This document shows, one piece after another, positions 45,256-60,243 of a stretch of 64,000 nt of DNA. The stretch spans positions 4,588,001 through 4,652,000 of the forward strand of contig NC_061454.1 of assembly GCF_022581195.2 (NCBI RefSeq). The letters run 5' to 3'. The stretch is from Helicoverpa zea (lineage: Eukaryota > Arthropoda > Insecta > Lepidoptera > Noctuidae). The notes beneath the pieces were generated by a model that saw only the letters and a list, made by a program, of their open reading frames with translations, searched no databases and was not told where the DNA came from. Position 1 is the first letter of the stretch. The number at the start of each line of letters is the position of its first letter. Position numbers and translations under genes: made by a program.

Positions 45256-48200
45256 TAGGGTCAGACGTTAAACTGTTTATTAGAACTCTTTAAGTATTTT
45301 TGTCAATTGGTAACTTAAACTTACTGATAATAAATAACAAGAGATATTGAGTGAACCTATGTATAATATTTTTTTTTCGAAATAATAGGCACTTTACACA
45401 CTTTTTGGAGAGCAATTTTTCAAAGCATACACTTTTCTTTATAACCTCAAACAGATTACCCGAAAAGCTCTACTTAGTAATTTCGCCTAATATGCGAGTG
45501 CCATAAACACAACGAGAGCCGCTAAAGATATCGCGAGGTAAGATATAAGAGTGATAGTGAGCGTTGGGCGGGCGGCAATAAATTAGGGCGGGCGGACTAG
45601 GGCGGCGTCGCGTGCGCCGCGGCCGTTTGTCGCGTAGCGTGCGCCCGCGCTCATTGCTTATTCATGCACGGTAAGCACGCACAGGTAAGGCGCACACTAT
45701 CATACAAAAGTGTTGCCCTACCGATAATGGGTTAAACACTGCTAAATTACACCGATTGCATACGGAGATTATTTTTGCTAATAAATAGTGGATTGGATAA
45801 TTTGATTTTAGGTGGGAAACTTGATTTTTGTTTATATAATATTTATCAAATTATTGTATTTTATTTTTCATTTAAAATAAAACGTACACTTAACTTGAAC
45901 TAAACATTATATAAAGTGATTTTAAAATATGTGCCTACAGGCTATGCGTAGTGGTGAGGCGGCTGCTTTGTGTCGCGTCTGACGGCTCGATGACCGCACA
46001 TTAATCATCATTCGCGTCTTAGTGATAAGCTCTCATCCGCTGTCAACGCCTGTCTCCACCACTGACAACTTCATCAAATCATCGTATTTAATCCTACAAC
46101 TTCACTATGAGTTTCCCAGAATAGAGCCTCAGCAATAATCACATTTTAGTATCATAATTATACACGAGTATCGATAACCCATCTGTTACCTAGATACTTA
46201 TGAAATCAAGTTCCCGACAAGTTTTACGTTCAAAGCAAAATTTGACTTATACTGGATATATTACTAAGAACTCGTAAAGTTACAATAACGTAGTTGATTC
46301 TTACGTAAACTTTAAAGAAATAAGTGTATACGTCAAAGGATTTCGCATAATTCCCGATAACGAGCGTTCGAGTCGCTCTCTTACTTCAAAGCCGCGTTTC
46401 AGTTACAGTTTATTATTAATAAAATTTGGGTGGGTTTGGTAGCGGGGAGCGGGGCGAGCGGAGCGCTCGGCGGCTGTAACGAGCGTGGTCCGCCTCGTTA
46501 TCGGCAGCGCCGGCCGGTCAGCGCCGCGGAAAATTCGCCCGAAACTGACGCGCGTGAAAATTTAATGAACGGCCGGACGCTAGTTAACTAAAAGGTAAAG
46601 TGCACCCTCTTGACGTGTTCGGTAAATATTAATAGTGAGTGTGCTAGCGTGCGCCATTAAAAATGCACGAGTCCGCGGACACGCTGGCCCGCCGGCGACC
46701 GACGCGTTCATTAGCCTCTTTACATGCGGTCCCCGGGCCCTCCTCCAAATTAACTCCAGCTCGAGGCACGTCGCGCGTCTCAGACTTACATCTCCTACAT
46801 TATAACAACAAATTAGGATTTTTCCGTCAGCCTGCTTTGTCGTCCAATTTATCCGATAAAATGCGACATTCAATATCGAACTTCCTCGGATGCCGTGCTC
46901 TGCGTGGCCTGCAAACACTTCCTGAGAACAAGTTTTACTATTGAAGCCATTTTAAAACTCTTACGGATGCTATTAAGGATAATAGAAACTGTCTAGCTGG
47001 AACGATGAGTCCAGGAATTATGTCTGGGACTGGAATGATCTAAGTTTGACTTTTATGTCGTTTTTCGTTTCGAGAAAGCGCGGCTGTTCACGGTCCGTGC
47101 GAAAAGTCCGTGAGTAAGTGTAGGAGCTGGTCACACTGACGGCTGAAGGCGAGGACGCGGGGAGACGCGGACGAGGGCGCGAGTGAGCCGTGGTATCTGT
47201 TACCGAGTAATGAGGATCGTTAATTATGTATCGCTAGGTGCGTAAGCTTTTCAATTTGGGAACGGTTCAGTGTCGCGGGCTCTCGCGAACGAGGTCAAGG
47301 GTTCGCGACTCTCTCAACCCTGAGGGGCTGCCAAATTAATGAGGCACTCCTTTGTAATAAAGAAATAACAAGAACTGCGCACGCGAACCCGGCCTCGCCG
47401 ACTTCGATGTCATTAAAGGCGTCGCGAAGTCTTGAAAGGAGTCGTTACCGCGCCTCGCCTAAACAACTGAGTTTTCATCAACATTCCGAAATATACACAT
47501 AAATTGCTAAGCACTCACGCTAAGAAAAGGAACATTGAAAATAATGTTCAAAAATTATGAAGAGATGCTGAAACGGGATGAATATAGGAGCCGTAGGATT
47601 ATAAAGCATGGCCGAATGATTGCAGCACTAATATTGTGTGTCTATTTTAGCAGTAGTTGCAATTGTTTCCCGCAAGTAAGGCAGTGTGTACACGGTTGTG
47701 ACGGTTCATATTAGTGGAACAGACGGGGTAGATTACAGCGGGGGTGCGCCCGGTCCCGGCGGCCTGCGGCCACGGGTTTCTAAGTCCCGGCTAATTGGAT
47801 GAGCCGCCAGGCCAGCCCAATTAGCAGCACCGTTGTGATTCATTTTAATCGGGCGCCCTTATCAGTGCACCACTCAGCGCCGGTGTAACCTTACCTTTAA
47901 AATATATTTATTTTTATATGAGCAAAATTAAATTAAATTAACGCTGTTAAGACGGATTATTTCATAGCTAAGATCAAGGAAGATGCCTTGACATAGATAG
48001 AAATAAATAAATATTCTAGATAATAATATTGTATATTCTGCGGGCAAGTAAAAGAATTCTAACTTTAAATCTTAGAAGAATTTACTATTTGAAACAAAGA
48101 AAAATTATTAAGTAGGTATGAAATATTGAATTAGTGCAATTTGACAGGTGTATCTCAGACACATGAATGTCTAGAACGTTCCACATCAGGGTTTTATATT

Positions 48201-51200
48201 TTTGTTTCTTTTAAGGATATGATAAAAAAAGCTTAATAAGATGGCAACTTATTTTTTAAGAAGACATTAATTTCTAATTAGGATACTTGTAAGCCTCAAG
48301 CGTTTAGAAATCTCTGTTAAAGCTCTTCCTTAAAGGTCATTTCCATTTGCTATATTAAAAACTTCATAGAGGTCTTGCTATATAACCTCAAAATTATAGG
48401 CACTTGTTTAAATATATAACCGGTTTTATCTGGTTAAATAAGTCAACAAGATTATAATATAGAGAGATAATTATTTATAATTTAAACATTTTTATTTAAC
48501 AGCTAGACAGCAATAATTGAAGGTTGTCTATAGTTGTTGCACTTGTGTCTATAACATTAAATAGTTAATTAATATTTTTATTTACATTTATGTTCACTAG
48601 GCAACTAGGAAGTCCTGCAATTGAAACATGGTTAGTATGTATTCAGCCTTAATTAATTTGCTCAATTAGTTTTATGGATATTTCCTCTATAAAGATATAC
48701 ACATAAAATATAATAGAAAATGTGCTAAATGATATGAGAGTCCATAACTATGAGTACACGTAACTATGCATGTTTCAAAACCTATTCTAGAATATTTTTC
48801 TTTAGGTACAAAATCAAGTTAAATAGCTTTCTATAAGTCAAAACCACTGCAACAAATTATCTATTTCTGTCTTACCTAGCTGAAAGTAACAAAACTGTCT
48901 CTGTCAATTAACATGAAACTTATAAATTACGTCAGAATAGAGGCTAGTGGGGCGACCAAACAACCCGGGAACCCTCTACTTATCCCGGGAACTCCGTACC
49001 TTATCCCGTGACATAGGCCCGGCCCTAGATAAGAATTAATCAAGCCAGGCCGTCCCGCCAGTCAATGAACGCATTTGAGTGGAAAATAAAAATAGAAGGA
49101 CAAATTGCTTGTGTATTTCGACAGTCTATTTCTTTGCATTTTATTATGATAAGTGTAGTTAAGATAGGACACATGTTGCCATTATTGGTCTACTTAGATT
49201 AAGTCGATTTTTTAATGTCTTGGTGGTAACAAACACGTCAGCAGTTAGACTGTAGCTCTAGGTATAGGTAGACTCATCAGAATGACATCAGTGTTACTTT
49301 GGAAAAAATCATAAGCTGTTGAAATAAGTTAGCCCACAGCAAACCAACAGCACAGAACAATGATAAAAAATCTCAACACCGACCTCCCAACACATCCAAC
49401 ACTACCACAGAAACCAACATACGGAACCAAACTAAAAAAAAAATAACACACAAAAATCTGAGTTTTTCATCAAGCGAAATGCATTCGATCGCGGCATATC
49501 AAGCAGAGTCCGTCCATTAACGGCACAAGTTTACAAAACACAAAACAAGCGAGGCCGTGCGAGGGAGACGACAAGAGAAACCACTTCCGCAATGAGATGG
49601 GGCACTTCCTGTGATTGAGGGCGCCCATCGGCCGCGCTTCGTCCTGCCGGATCGCGCCCTACACTTGCGCAACTTTCTCTAATGTCAAATTAGCTGTACG
49701 AGAAAATTGCGTGCTGTTCTCGAGCTCGAGTTTTTGGACTTCGAGGGTCTTATTAGTGAATATCGTTGAAGAAGTCTTTATGCCTTGAAGTTATACAGAT
49801 TCAGCAACTACAGTTTCTAACGTTGTAACGTCATTAACTTGTTAAATACCCACGATTGAATGGTCGTTCGATGAATGACAAGATTTCAATAGAAATTAAC
49901 TCCTCATTACTTTCTCTTTTCTAAAAGACATTGTACTCATTCATCACCCATTGAGACATCATTCTTAGGAGACTAGAGTCGTTTAATGGTCAACATAATC
50001 GACTCCTTAACTATGTTTAAATAAAGTGGATAATAATAGTATCAAATGATCGTTCCTGGTTTAACTGTGTAAATGAAGTCGTATCGTGCACATTTGGCAA
50101 ATGCGATGGGTACATATTGTGTAGTAAACGAAGGCACGCATAGTAGTGCTGGCTGTGAACACTGGCTCGCCGTGTAATTTCCAGTGCATCCCGTTCTCAT
50201 CTCTCTCGCTCAGCTAAGTAATGACTTAGATCCATTCCCGGATAAATAGCAAATTGAATGTGTGCCCCTCGTAGTGTGGCGTGCACCACCCCGTCTGCGA
50301 GCCAAGCTGCATGTGTGTGCGTGCGGCCTACGTGTGTGTGCACTGATAATGCAAGCTGTATATTTTGGTGATTAGTGGCGCTTGCCTATTAATTCTACCA
50401 GACTTTAAATACTTTTTGAGATGAGCGATCGTAATGTCTGAGTGAATAATTATTTCCACATGGCGAATACTTTGCAAAACATTAAACTGGAAGCACCACT
50501 CATTTTGGAGGAACCGGGGTAGTTAAAACTATGTTTTAAAAACTAATTTTGCAGCGAAGCTGGCTCCGTCGATAACCCGCTACTATTTACAATGTTTTTC
50601 GTCGGTCGTATTTTTTGGCTTGTTTTACGGTCGACGAATATGAAAAGTTTTGAGCAGCTCTCTCCGAGAGGCGTAAAGGCGGTTTACGACGCGTCTTCGA
50701 GTTGAATGCGCCACATGTTAGCGTGTTCCACTGAATTTCCTCGCGGTATAACCGCATTACACGTGCTCTATGACCTGACCATGAAAATTTTAAACGTCTC
50801 GCTTCAAACTAAACGGCTCGTTCTCGCCATCGTAAGTTGGCAATGGCAACGGGTGCATAATATACAACCCGCATTTGTTGAGGCGAGTGCTTGTGGTTAG
50901 CTTAGAACCGACATCTTTTTAAACATTGCACAATGCAATCCCGACTGGGCCAGCTGCAAAAACTCCCGCTCCGGGACAACAAAGAGATGTCCTTATAAAT
51001 TCTCGATTAAATTTTGGATACGAGCTCCAATGAACACAAATTCCTAGAGTCGGTCCAATAAAGGACGCCGTGCAGCCGCGTTAGGAGGCCATAAACGAAC
51101 GTATTATCCATGTAAGGCGGAATAGCCGTTGCACAATTAATTGTTTCATTTTGGGAAACAATTCCCGCTCCTCATTCAATTAAGAGCGGCGACTAAGGGG

Positions 51201-52231
51201 AGTGGGGCGGCGGGGGGTCGGGCTACCCCGCCCGCTCATGAGACGGACGTATTAATAGCGCCTGCAATATTGATATACTCGTATCGTATCCCACGTACCG
51301 CGTTCGAATACGATATTGTTTGTTAGCGAATTCGATTTGTGTCGATCATAAATCTTGCGCCTTATGTTGAATTTAGAGTTGATTGAATTCGCACCGTGGA
51401 ACGCAAGCGGAAGGAGCGAGTGTCGCGCGAGGCCCGCCGGCATAAAGAGTACGCGTTTACGTTTTAATTAGTGTTTCTGGATAAATAATAGATTAACGAA
51501 GCAAGGGATGCCGAGCGCCGCGCGGTGCTCAGGTGATACCGAAGCGGGACTCAATTAGCAAAAACACACAGAATTAAGAGAGACAAACATGTCGGGTGGG
51601 ACACATGACGAGGCGCCTCTCTCAATCCGAATTTTATATTGCGCCATTCATTATTCATTGTGTTTGTCAAGAAAATTACTGTGGACCTTTTAATATAACT
51701 TCCCGAGTCGCACAAACGGAGCTACAAATTGGAGTTGTGAACAAGTTCGCTGGAAGTCGCGACTTAACCTTGGCGATTAGAACTCGCGTGTCGAGCTGTC
51801 AAACAAATTTAATTAGGTGCTAAATTAACGAGGATCATTGGGCGTAGTTAGTAAATGGTTCTGTCAAATTAACTTTGGCACAGTATTATGAACATTAGTT
51901 CAGTATGTTATTCCCTTAATGTAAGGAGAGTATTTAATTTAAAAGATAGCTACGTCTCAGGGCAGAGCTTTCAAATCAGTGGCGTTGGCTGAAGATTTGA
52001 GAGCAATCTGTTAGATTGGTTCATTACGGCCTCCATTAGTGGAGTAATGAGTCGCGATGCATGCCGAAGCGAGTGCGGGACAGACGGGCGGGCGGAAGCT
52101 AAGGAATGTTTGCTTTATCTTAGTAAATAATCCCTGAAACCATTGCATATAAATTCATTAGTTATTATAAAACGATCACTTCCAGTCTTTCTAACTTCTT
52201 TCTAGTTTTTTTGCTCTGAATTGGTCATAAA

Positions 52232-52321
52232 GGCAGTCGCTGCATACTTTCGTCCTCAACTTCATCTGGATGTACTGGAAGTCGTGCCTAACATAGTTGA
52301 AAGAAGGTTAGGTAGATGATG
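52232..52321 (+). mobile_element. SINE-like RTE-tailed repeat, copy D (decayed 3' end)
   Basis: A diverged match to the 3' end of the element at 56651-56954: AGGCAGTCGCT, then CTGGATG, TACTGGAAGTCG, AACATAGTTG and a final GATGATGA. It is heavily decayed and 5'-truncated. Confidence 0.5.
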
Positions 52322-55300
52322 AATTATTGTGATATCTACTGTAATAATTCAGGTGTACAGACAATTAAATAACTCACAAAATTTGATTGAATCATGCTTC
52401 GAATCACGAAGAAACTATGTTATAATTTGTAAAAAAAAAAACAAAGTACCTAAAATACATCTCTACCATAAACACGTAAGACCTAAATACTCAACTAATT
52501 TACTATCAGCGTTCAACCGCCGCGTTCAGCCCGCCAGTCTACGCCCTACGTAACGTTTAAGCGAAAATTAGCTGCAGCTTGGTGTGGAGGATTTCGAGTA
52601 TGAATGCAGGTCGGGTGGTGTCCATTAGCCTAATTGGAGACGCGGCAGCACCGCAGCGCCACCTAGGACATGGCCCTTTGTTATACGAGATACTAAATTT
52701 GACTGGAATCTGCTAATAGACCGCTGAAAGCGTGCGGGAGTTTGATGATTTTAAGTCTTTTGATTTTGTCGGATGACGGTATTTTGTTTTGTTTATTTTA
52801 GGGGTTAAATAAAAAGTTATATGGAGCAGTTTTCCCTTTTTTAAATTGTTTTTTTATATACTTTTATGAAATGCCTATGTGGGTATTTATGTACCTAATT
52901 GAGACTAAGCTCGTGTGTAACCAATTAAGAATTTTACTACACATATCAAGAACTTTTTTAATTTCAGTTCAAAGTTCGTTAAAATGCGTATTGGAACTTA
53001 GAATTAATTAACTGTTTAAAACTTAATACATGACTAATGAGAAACCCTAAGTTGCGCTTATACTCATAGCATTACGACAAAAGGTAAGGGGTGGGCGGCA
53101 GCTCCTTCTAATTAAATGGTAAACTTTCATGAGCTCCCCCTCTCCCCCGGTCCCGCTAATTAATGCGCCCACGGAAAGCCGCTCGGACGTCTCGCCTTAC
53201 GACCCTGAGACACTACGTCTTACGTGGACCCGACTCATTCATAACCTCAACTATATCGTATAGTAATCAATTTTTTTTTTTTAAACCAAAATGGATTCAA
53301 AGTTTCTTTCGATCTCAAGTACCAATGCGAACACGGCAATCCTTTTAGTAAGCGCTAAAAACTACGTCAGAGGAAGTCAATCCGCGGGCAGGTGCCGGCC
53401 GGGCCCGCGGCCGCCGCCGGCTGCTCGCTAAACGTATTGTCGTGTACCGCTTCTGATGTGGTCGAAACTAAACCCCAACTACTTAATTGAAAACCGTAAT
53501 AGAGAATTCAAATACACGGTATCCCTTTTGATCGCTATATTGGAGGTGCGATGGAAAATTAATTGATCGTCTCGATAATGTGTCGCGTAATGGAATACAA
53601 TTGTAGTGGATAACCGATATCAAAATGGAAACGCTCGCCGGCTGGAATTTAAATGTGCGAAATTTTCTCTCTAAATAATCCTGAATTAATTCAAATCACA
53701 GTTAGTAATAAACGTCTGCGCTAGCGCCGCAGCATCTACTGGGAGCCCGAAGAATACGGTAAAATGTTCCAAGTTTCTTCAAGCAATCAAGGCTTAATAC
53801 CGTAGTGAAGTTTCAAGTTGGGAAATTATAGGGCGCGGGGTGAGACGCGGGCGGGCGGACGTCCGCCGCGTGTCATCTCGTAACATCAAAAATGCATTTA
53901 AATTCTTCGCAATAAAAAACAGCGGCGGGAAGTTTCACAGCGGCCCGGGGATTGAAGACGCCTGCCTCCAACCCGTGCGCTTTATAGCACTACACAATTC
54001 TGTCCACCCGCACTTTACACGATCCCCGATCTACTTACTAATAAAAGTGTTTCAGAAAATAACTGCGATCTGAGCGAGAAAGCGAACCAAATATAAATAT
54101 GGCTTTCGCCAAGTCTGTGCCAGGATTGTTAGTACAAGCAATTGCCTCATTGTATCGAAGAGTTCTCCCTACAAGAGTCTCAATAGCTCTCCGGAACCCT
54201 CATTTCTTGTTGTTTAAGTTTAGCAGCGCAGTCATAGCGGTGTACTGAAGCTGAATTCATTCCAGACTAGAAAAAAATGCCTTTTTTGTCTATTAAAGAA
54301 AAATATATTTGCTTTACACATTAGGTAGCAACCCAAGTATGAGAGAATATTTACAGAAAAAACAAGAAATTGACAGTACGAAAATACAGTAAATTAGCAT
54401 ACACGTGCAGCTGTGTTTATTGAAACTGCAGAGAGAGTCATAACAGGTGATAACTGCGACTCGCTCAAAAAAACTGAAGGGAAAATATTTTCCGTGTCCG
54501 GGCGGCACTCGTCCCGGGCCGGCTCCCTCGGTCGGCTTGATGCGATAATTAGCCCGCCCACTGTCGGATAATTGCGGGATCCGATATTGTACCGGACATT
54601 TCAAGAATTGTTTACAGACAACGATTTTAAGCGTTCGACTTTATTTCCGATTCAATTTCAACGTGATATTTTTGTTTCTGTGTAGCCAATTTATGGAGGA
54701 TGTTTCGACTGAAATAATAGTGCACGTTAAATCATTTTTAACTTTAACGTGTGACTAATATCACAATTTAATTATTTTGTTTTACTAAAATGAATCCAAG
54801 AATAATTAAAATTAATCAAACCACATAATCTGCAAACACAAGGCTGCAAACATTCGATAATTACAACCACATTCCATTACCGTTTATAAATTGAATAATA
54901 TACAAAGGAAACGTCACAATAACGCACTCGCAGTTACAATAATACAAACTAATTACATTGTGACGGGAATTCTTTAATTAGCGAAATGAAACATGTCCGC
55001 CGCTGTGACCGAACCACCCTATCAATTACAAAGCAATGCAATTACATTCGGTACCTAATAAGCCACTTTATGGTACACGTAAAATACGACAATTTAACAG
55101 GAAATTAAAGTTGGTGCCGCAAACCACGGACGTCATTTCGCAATAGTTTGTCCAATTTATCAGTGTTGAGAGTCGTTAGGAAATAATCGTAATCGAAGCG
55201 AGCTCTGCGCTGAACAATATGGACCGATGTCGGCCTCTCTAATTGGCCCTTACCTGGAGCGCACTCGAGAATGATAAAGCCCCCATTAGCCGCCCTATTA

Positions 55301-56650
55301 TTTACCTACTCGTCATTAGCGTAGACTTCATTAGGATAACGAGATAACGGAGCCGGGACTCGAGTACTCAGCCCGTGCAGTATTTTTGGTGTTTTTGGGC
55401 GAATTTCATGGAATCCTGACGATCTAATAGATTCTAAGAAAGCTGACTACTCGGAAATGTATAAGAGTGGCAGAGCCCACTGTTTATTCTTGTCCCAATG
55501 GCTAATAGTTTCTAGCGTTTACCTGTAGATTAAATTCCTTGCATCTTGTATTATTGTGAGTTTATCCATAATTTCAATAGAACTATAAACTACGATATTC
55601 CTACTTTAAGTTTTCGATCTAGGTCGTATTTCTTTCAACTAATTATTATGCCAGGTAACAATAACGAGAGGAAAGGGATCGTTACCCCGATCAGGCGTAT
55701 TACTCGCGAAGTGGTATGATAACAAGCGGCGTTCGGAAGAATCACCTAATTATTTCCGAGTATTTCCGCGCTAAGTTAAATTATTATGTGCGAATAGGCA
55801 ATAGGGACCACCCGATCGTCGATAGCGGCATTATAGTGAATGTGTTATTAAGATCGATATCGAGAGCAGGAAAAATGGATGCACCAGCCCTCGGCGCGGT
55901 ACCACAAAAAACATACCGAATTTATTGTTAATTATAAAACTCCGGTGCGGAACATTAACGCAGAGATGCGATACCCTGATAGCCGCTCGTCTATTTATTT
56001 ATTATTTAGATATCGGCCGGTGCGGTCACGACTCCATATTGTTTCGCTGTAATGGCATTAATGACCTCGGTTTAAAGTTGAAGTGTTAATTTGATTTAAA
56101 ATTATGCTCCCGATTACAATCTTCACGTTCAACTTTCACCCCGAAGCTTTAATTACGGCGGTGATCCCCGATGGAGCCAGCGTGATATGACCCCCTCGCG
56201 TTCATAATACGCTCGATGCTAATAAAAGCTGGACGTAAACCACATCGGCTAGTAAACCTTGCTGCAATGCAGCTTAATGCACGAGTTGACATTATAAAAG
56301 TTAGAATTAATGATTTTAATCTCATTCGCCTTATTGCTGAATGTACGCTTTACGGCACATGTGTTTAGTGACAAATTATGCAAAGTGTTGGCCGTTTTAA
56401 TGCAAAGATGCCAGCTCTATGGACGAGGTAGCTGCCTAGATTGCTATCGAAACATTAAAAAACAATTGCACAGCCATGCCTTTTTGTATGTTTGCAGTAT
56501 ATTTCGTTTTAACTGAGTGAGTTCTAAAGTATTTTAAAATAAAAGAGTAAGATAAGGATAATAAACCCTTTATCGCGAATGCTATGTAGGTAACTTAAAT
56601 GAGCATTTTAAATACAGTTTCTTTTTAACATACAATAGTGGCTAAGGTTT

Positions 56651-56954
56651 GCAACTTTTCTAAGTCTGTATGTACTTTCTAAGTATATCTTAGACACCAT
56701 TGGCTGTGTTTCGGATGGCACGTTAAACTGTAGGTCCCGGCTGTCATTGAACATCCTTGGCAGTCGTTACGGGTAGTCAGAAGCCAGTAAGTCTGACACC
56801 AGTCTAACCAAGGGGTATCGGGTTGCCCGGGTAACTGGGTTGAGGAGGTCAGATAGGCAGTCGCTTCTTGTAAAGCACTGGTACTCAGCTGAATCCGGTT
56901 AGACTGGAAGCCGACCCCAACATGATTGGGAAAAAGGCTCGGAGGATGATGATG
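56651..56954 (+). mobile_element. SINE-like non-autonomous element, complete copy C, with (GAT)n tail and target duplication
   Basis: A 304-bp insertion is flanked by exact 14-bp copies of AGTGGCTAAGGTTT (56637-56650 and 56955-56968). It ends GGCTCGGAGGATGATGATG, the same (GAT)n tail as the RTE fragment at 6513. Partial copies are at 11032, 21022 and 52232. I see no open frame matching a reverse transcriptase and no clear polymerase III A/B boxes. It is most likely moved by RTE machinery. Confidence 0.85.
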
Positions 56955-59796
56955 AGTGGCTAAGGTTTCTGAGACGGTTTCCAAGGTTCGCCTCATAACG
57001 GAAACATTTGATTCAGGTGTTGACGGCGGCGAATTAAACTCAACACCGATCGGTAAAGGGCAACAAACGCACTGCGTGGTCCTAACTAACGCTTTAGTGT
57101 ATCAGTTGATATAATACTACAATATGCAGTGACGTAGCTGATAACCCAATGGAAAATGCATCTCAAACTAAGTTCAATCTATTATAAAAATGCTTAAAGT
57201 GGCAATAAATCGACCCCGCAAATAGAAAAGTGAGAAACAATTTTCAGATGTTACAAAATTGCCATCGTTAGAAGTGATTATACCAATTACGTTTGATGCT
57301 TAAGTGAAAAGAAATGTGCAATATTTTTTACCCTGGAAAATAAGAATTGACGTATCGGGAGCGGGCCGCGGGGCGAGCGCCCGCGGACTGAGTTACGACC
57401 GCCGGTACTCGTAAACGTCACATTAATTAGCATGCCCACTAATGAGGAGTTATGGCGCTCTAATGAAAGGACTTGTACTCGACGTATTTATTAACGTACG
57501 CCCAGCGACGGCCCGGCCGTTGCTAATCTGATAGATTTACTAACATAACGCAATAACTTCTTTTTAAAGAAAATTTTGCTGTTTAGCAAGAGCTCCAGTC
57601 TTTAGAGTTAATTGTTTAAGATAAACCATCCGACAAGTAAAGCCGCAGTGACAAGTTAATTACATAATTAAACGCTTGCTACATACCTAATTGCATATAA
57701 GTGTGCGCAGATTTTTTGCTAAGTAAATAGCTGTTGGGTTAGCAAGGTCCCGTCAATGTAGCGAGCTGATTAAAATTCTGTCATAATTTGTTCTGGCGCA
57801 GATAATGAAGACACGGTCCTTCAGTGCAACCCGTTCCCGTGATTGAGATAAGTGTGATTCGATGTTAAACAAAACCGTGCGAAAGAACAAAGCGCGCGTT
57901 ACCCCCACAATGGAGGGGTGAAAAAGACGTTAATAATATTCGTCAAAGCACTCTGGTTACATTAAATCAATTTGCCCTTTCCGCGCGGTAAGTAGCGAAC
58001 TGTGTAATTGATAAGTTGAAACCCTTGTACCGAGAAGGCTACAGTTTGGCACTGCCAACATTCTGGCTGAGTTTCCACGTCACGTGCTGCCATCTTTCTT
58101 CTCTTTTATACAAATGAAATCTGTGTCGGTGTATATGTTTAGAAATGGGAACTACTTACTGCCCAACAACTGTTCCTAGGATCTGAACTTTATAACTAGA
58201 TCTTGATACTTGTGCAGCCTATTTCAAATAATTTATTCAATGCCACAGGAGAACCTGCCTTCTGTTTAAAATCAAAAGCTACTAAGAAAAACTAAAGTAA
58301 GATTAGTTTCCTTTCTAGAAATCGTGAAAAAACTTACATACAACTTGGCTTTATTAAAAAACACCAAGAATTCTTCGAAAAAGATATATAGACTTATTAC
58401 ATCCGAGATAACTGGCCGATTATGAAATATCGATACCTATAATGACGAATTATCGACAAAAGAGCATACAAAAGTGAAAGCTCTCCGACCAATAACCGCC
58501 AGGATCGCACTCGTTTAAATTAAATTGCAGATTGTTTTCAATGCTCGATAGCTGTAATTTGACGTTGGTTTATTTTCATTGCCACGAGTGTTGTGAAAAA
58601 GTAAACTTTAAACGCGGAGTTAATGGAGGGAAATGGTTCATTAATATTGGAATCAGATTAAGTGATTACAGTTTGATGTTATCTATCATCGTGCATTGTG
58701 CTTTTTGCGGCTGTTAACAAAATTCCATGTCTTGTTTTGCTTATAGGGATGGGAATTTGACACATTACTTGTGTGGGGCTAATGTTAAAATTATATAATA
58801 TTCTAATGATAGAATATTGGGAATAGCCGTTCGTGGTGTGGATTTATGCTTGCATTTATTTGTGCTACGATGTTTGATTCAGTATTTTATTTTAATAGTT
58901 ATACTTCTTGAATAGAAATGTTTCCGATATAATACTAAATGTGTCATAGTCGTTATTACATAAAATATAACGATCAGTTCTGGTTTATTTCCATTCTTCA
59001 GTGGTAATTATTTTTCGATACATTATTGTTAACATATCACTCACTCGTTAAACCTTAGGTAGAATCTTTTAGAAAAACACTCGTTAAAAGTCTTTTACTT
59101 ATCATACGTAGCAGTGGAAAATGGCTTATATTTATTTCAGTACCTTTTATTACGTCTAATTGTATGTAAAATCCTTGAATCGATACTCCCATTCGACGGC
59201 CCACGCGACTTTAGAGGATGGCCCAAGTGGAAGGCCTAATTGTATTGCTCTATCAATATTTAATCTGTAATCATGAGTATGCATGGCTGCATGTATGTAG
59301 GTATGTATGAATGGCATCATAAAGGAGTGCACCGGAACAGATCGCACGACAATATCCTAATTCACTCGCGCGAATGTAATCCATTAGTGTTCCCTCCTCG
59401 GGGCACCCCCCGCGCGCGCCTCACCCCCGCACCAGTCTGTCATTCATAAACCTCCATATAATTTGTATTGGCACATGTTTCATATGACTAATGGACGAGG
59501 GCACATTAAATATAAAAACGACGTACGCTTATTGGTGTTTACAAAACTGAAACAAATTTTTATTTTGAAATGTATGAGACTAAGAGATATTTGTGAAGGA
59601 AAATTCTCGGTAAGGATGAATTAAACCGAGGCAGCCTTGGCTGTGCTAAAAGGCCTACTCTTTTAATAAAACCTTATTTATGCTTATTACTGTCTGCTCC
59701 TACGCAGCTTTGCGTATCATTTACTAATGAAGAGAATTCTATGTGTACAATTGTGTATGTCATTCTCCTAATGTTGCTAGTTTTTATTGTAACTTT

Positions 59797-60243
59797 AAGG
59801 CGCGGCTCCACCGCAGTGCACGCTGTGCACGGACACGCGGCGCATTTTAGCTGCGTGTATTCATTTGTTTGACAACGTGGGTCTACGTTTCCACTGAAGT
59901 ACACGAATATGACCCACGACTATGTATAGCGTGGCACGGCGCACGGGTAGACCCACGCTGACATCGTTGAGCTACGTAACCGCTTACAACAACTGCTCTG
60001 CGATAACCGAGCTGTACATAGTCGTGGGTCTTATTCGAGTACTCCAGTGGAAACGTAGACCCACGTTGACAGCGTTGAGCTATGTAACCGCCTATTCGAG
60101 CAAGCCACGCGTGTATCAATGACGTCAATTCATGCGTAGCCTCTCCGTGGGTTGCAGTGGACACAACCACATACATTTTCTTACAAAGCGAAGCTTAATA
60201 CACGTGCGTAGCCTCTCCGTGCACCGCGGTGGAGCCGCGCCTT
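59797..60243. mobile_element. Terminal-inverted-repeat element with internal repeats (MITE-like)
   Basis: 25-bp ends (59797-59821 and 60219-60243), starting AAGGCGCGGCTCC, match 24 of 25 as inverted repeats and bound a 447-bp, GC-rich, non-coding element in AT-rich DNA. Inside, GTAGACCCACG-TGACA-CGTTGAGCTA is directly repeated (about 59947 and about 60054), and GACCCACGACTATGTA (about 59911) is inverted at about 60015-60030. CGTAGCCTCTCCGTG also occurs twice near the right end. No transposase. The flanks (TTTAAGG and CCTTTAT) leave the target duplication unclear. Confidence 0.8.

Noticed and set aside
46580..46944. Overlapping long frames on both strands
   Set aside because: GC-rich block with open frames in both directions and no recognisable domain.
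58428..58435. Second and third TATCGATA sites (also 5681-5688)
   Set aside because: Not next to any known promoter, and an 8-mer is expected by chance at about this rate in 64 kb.
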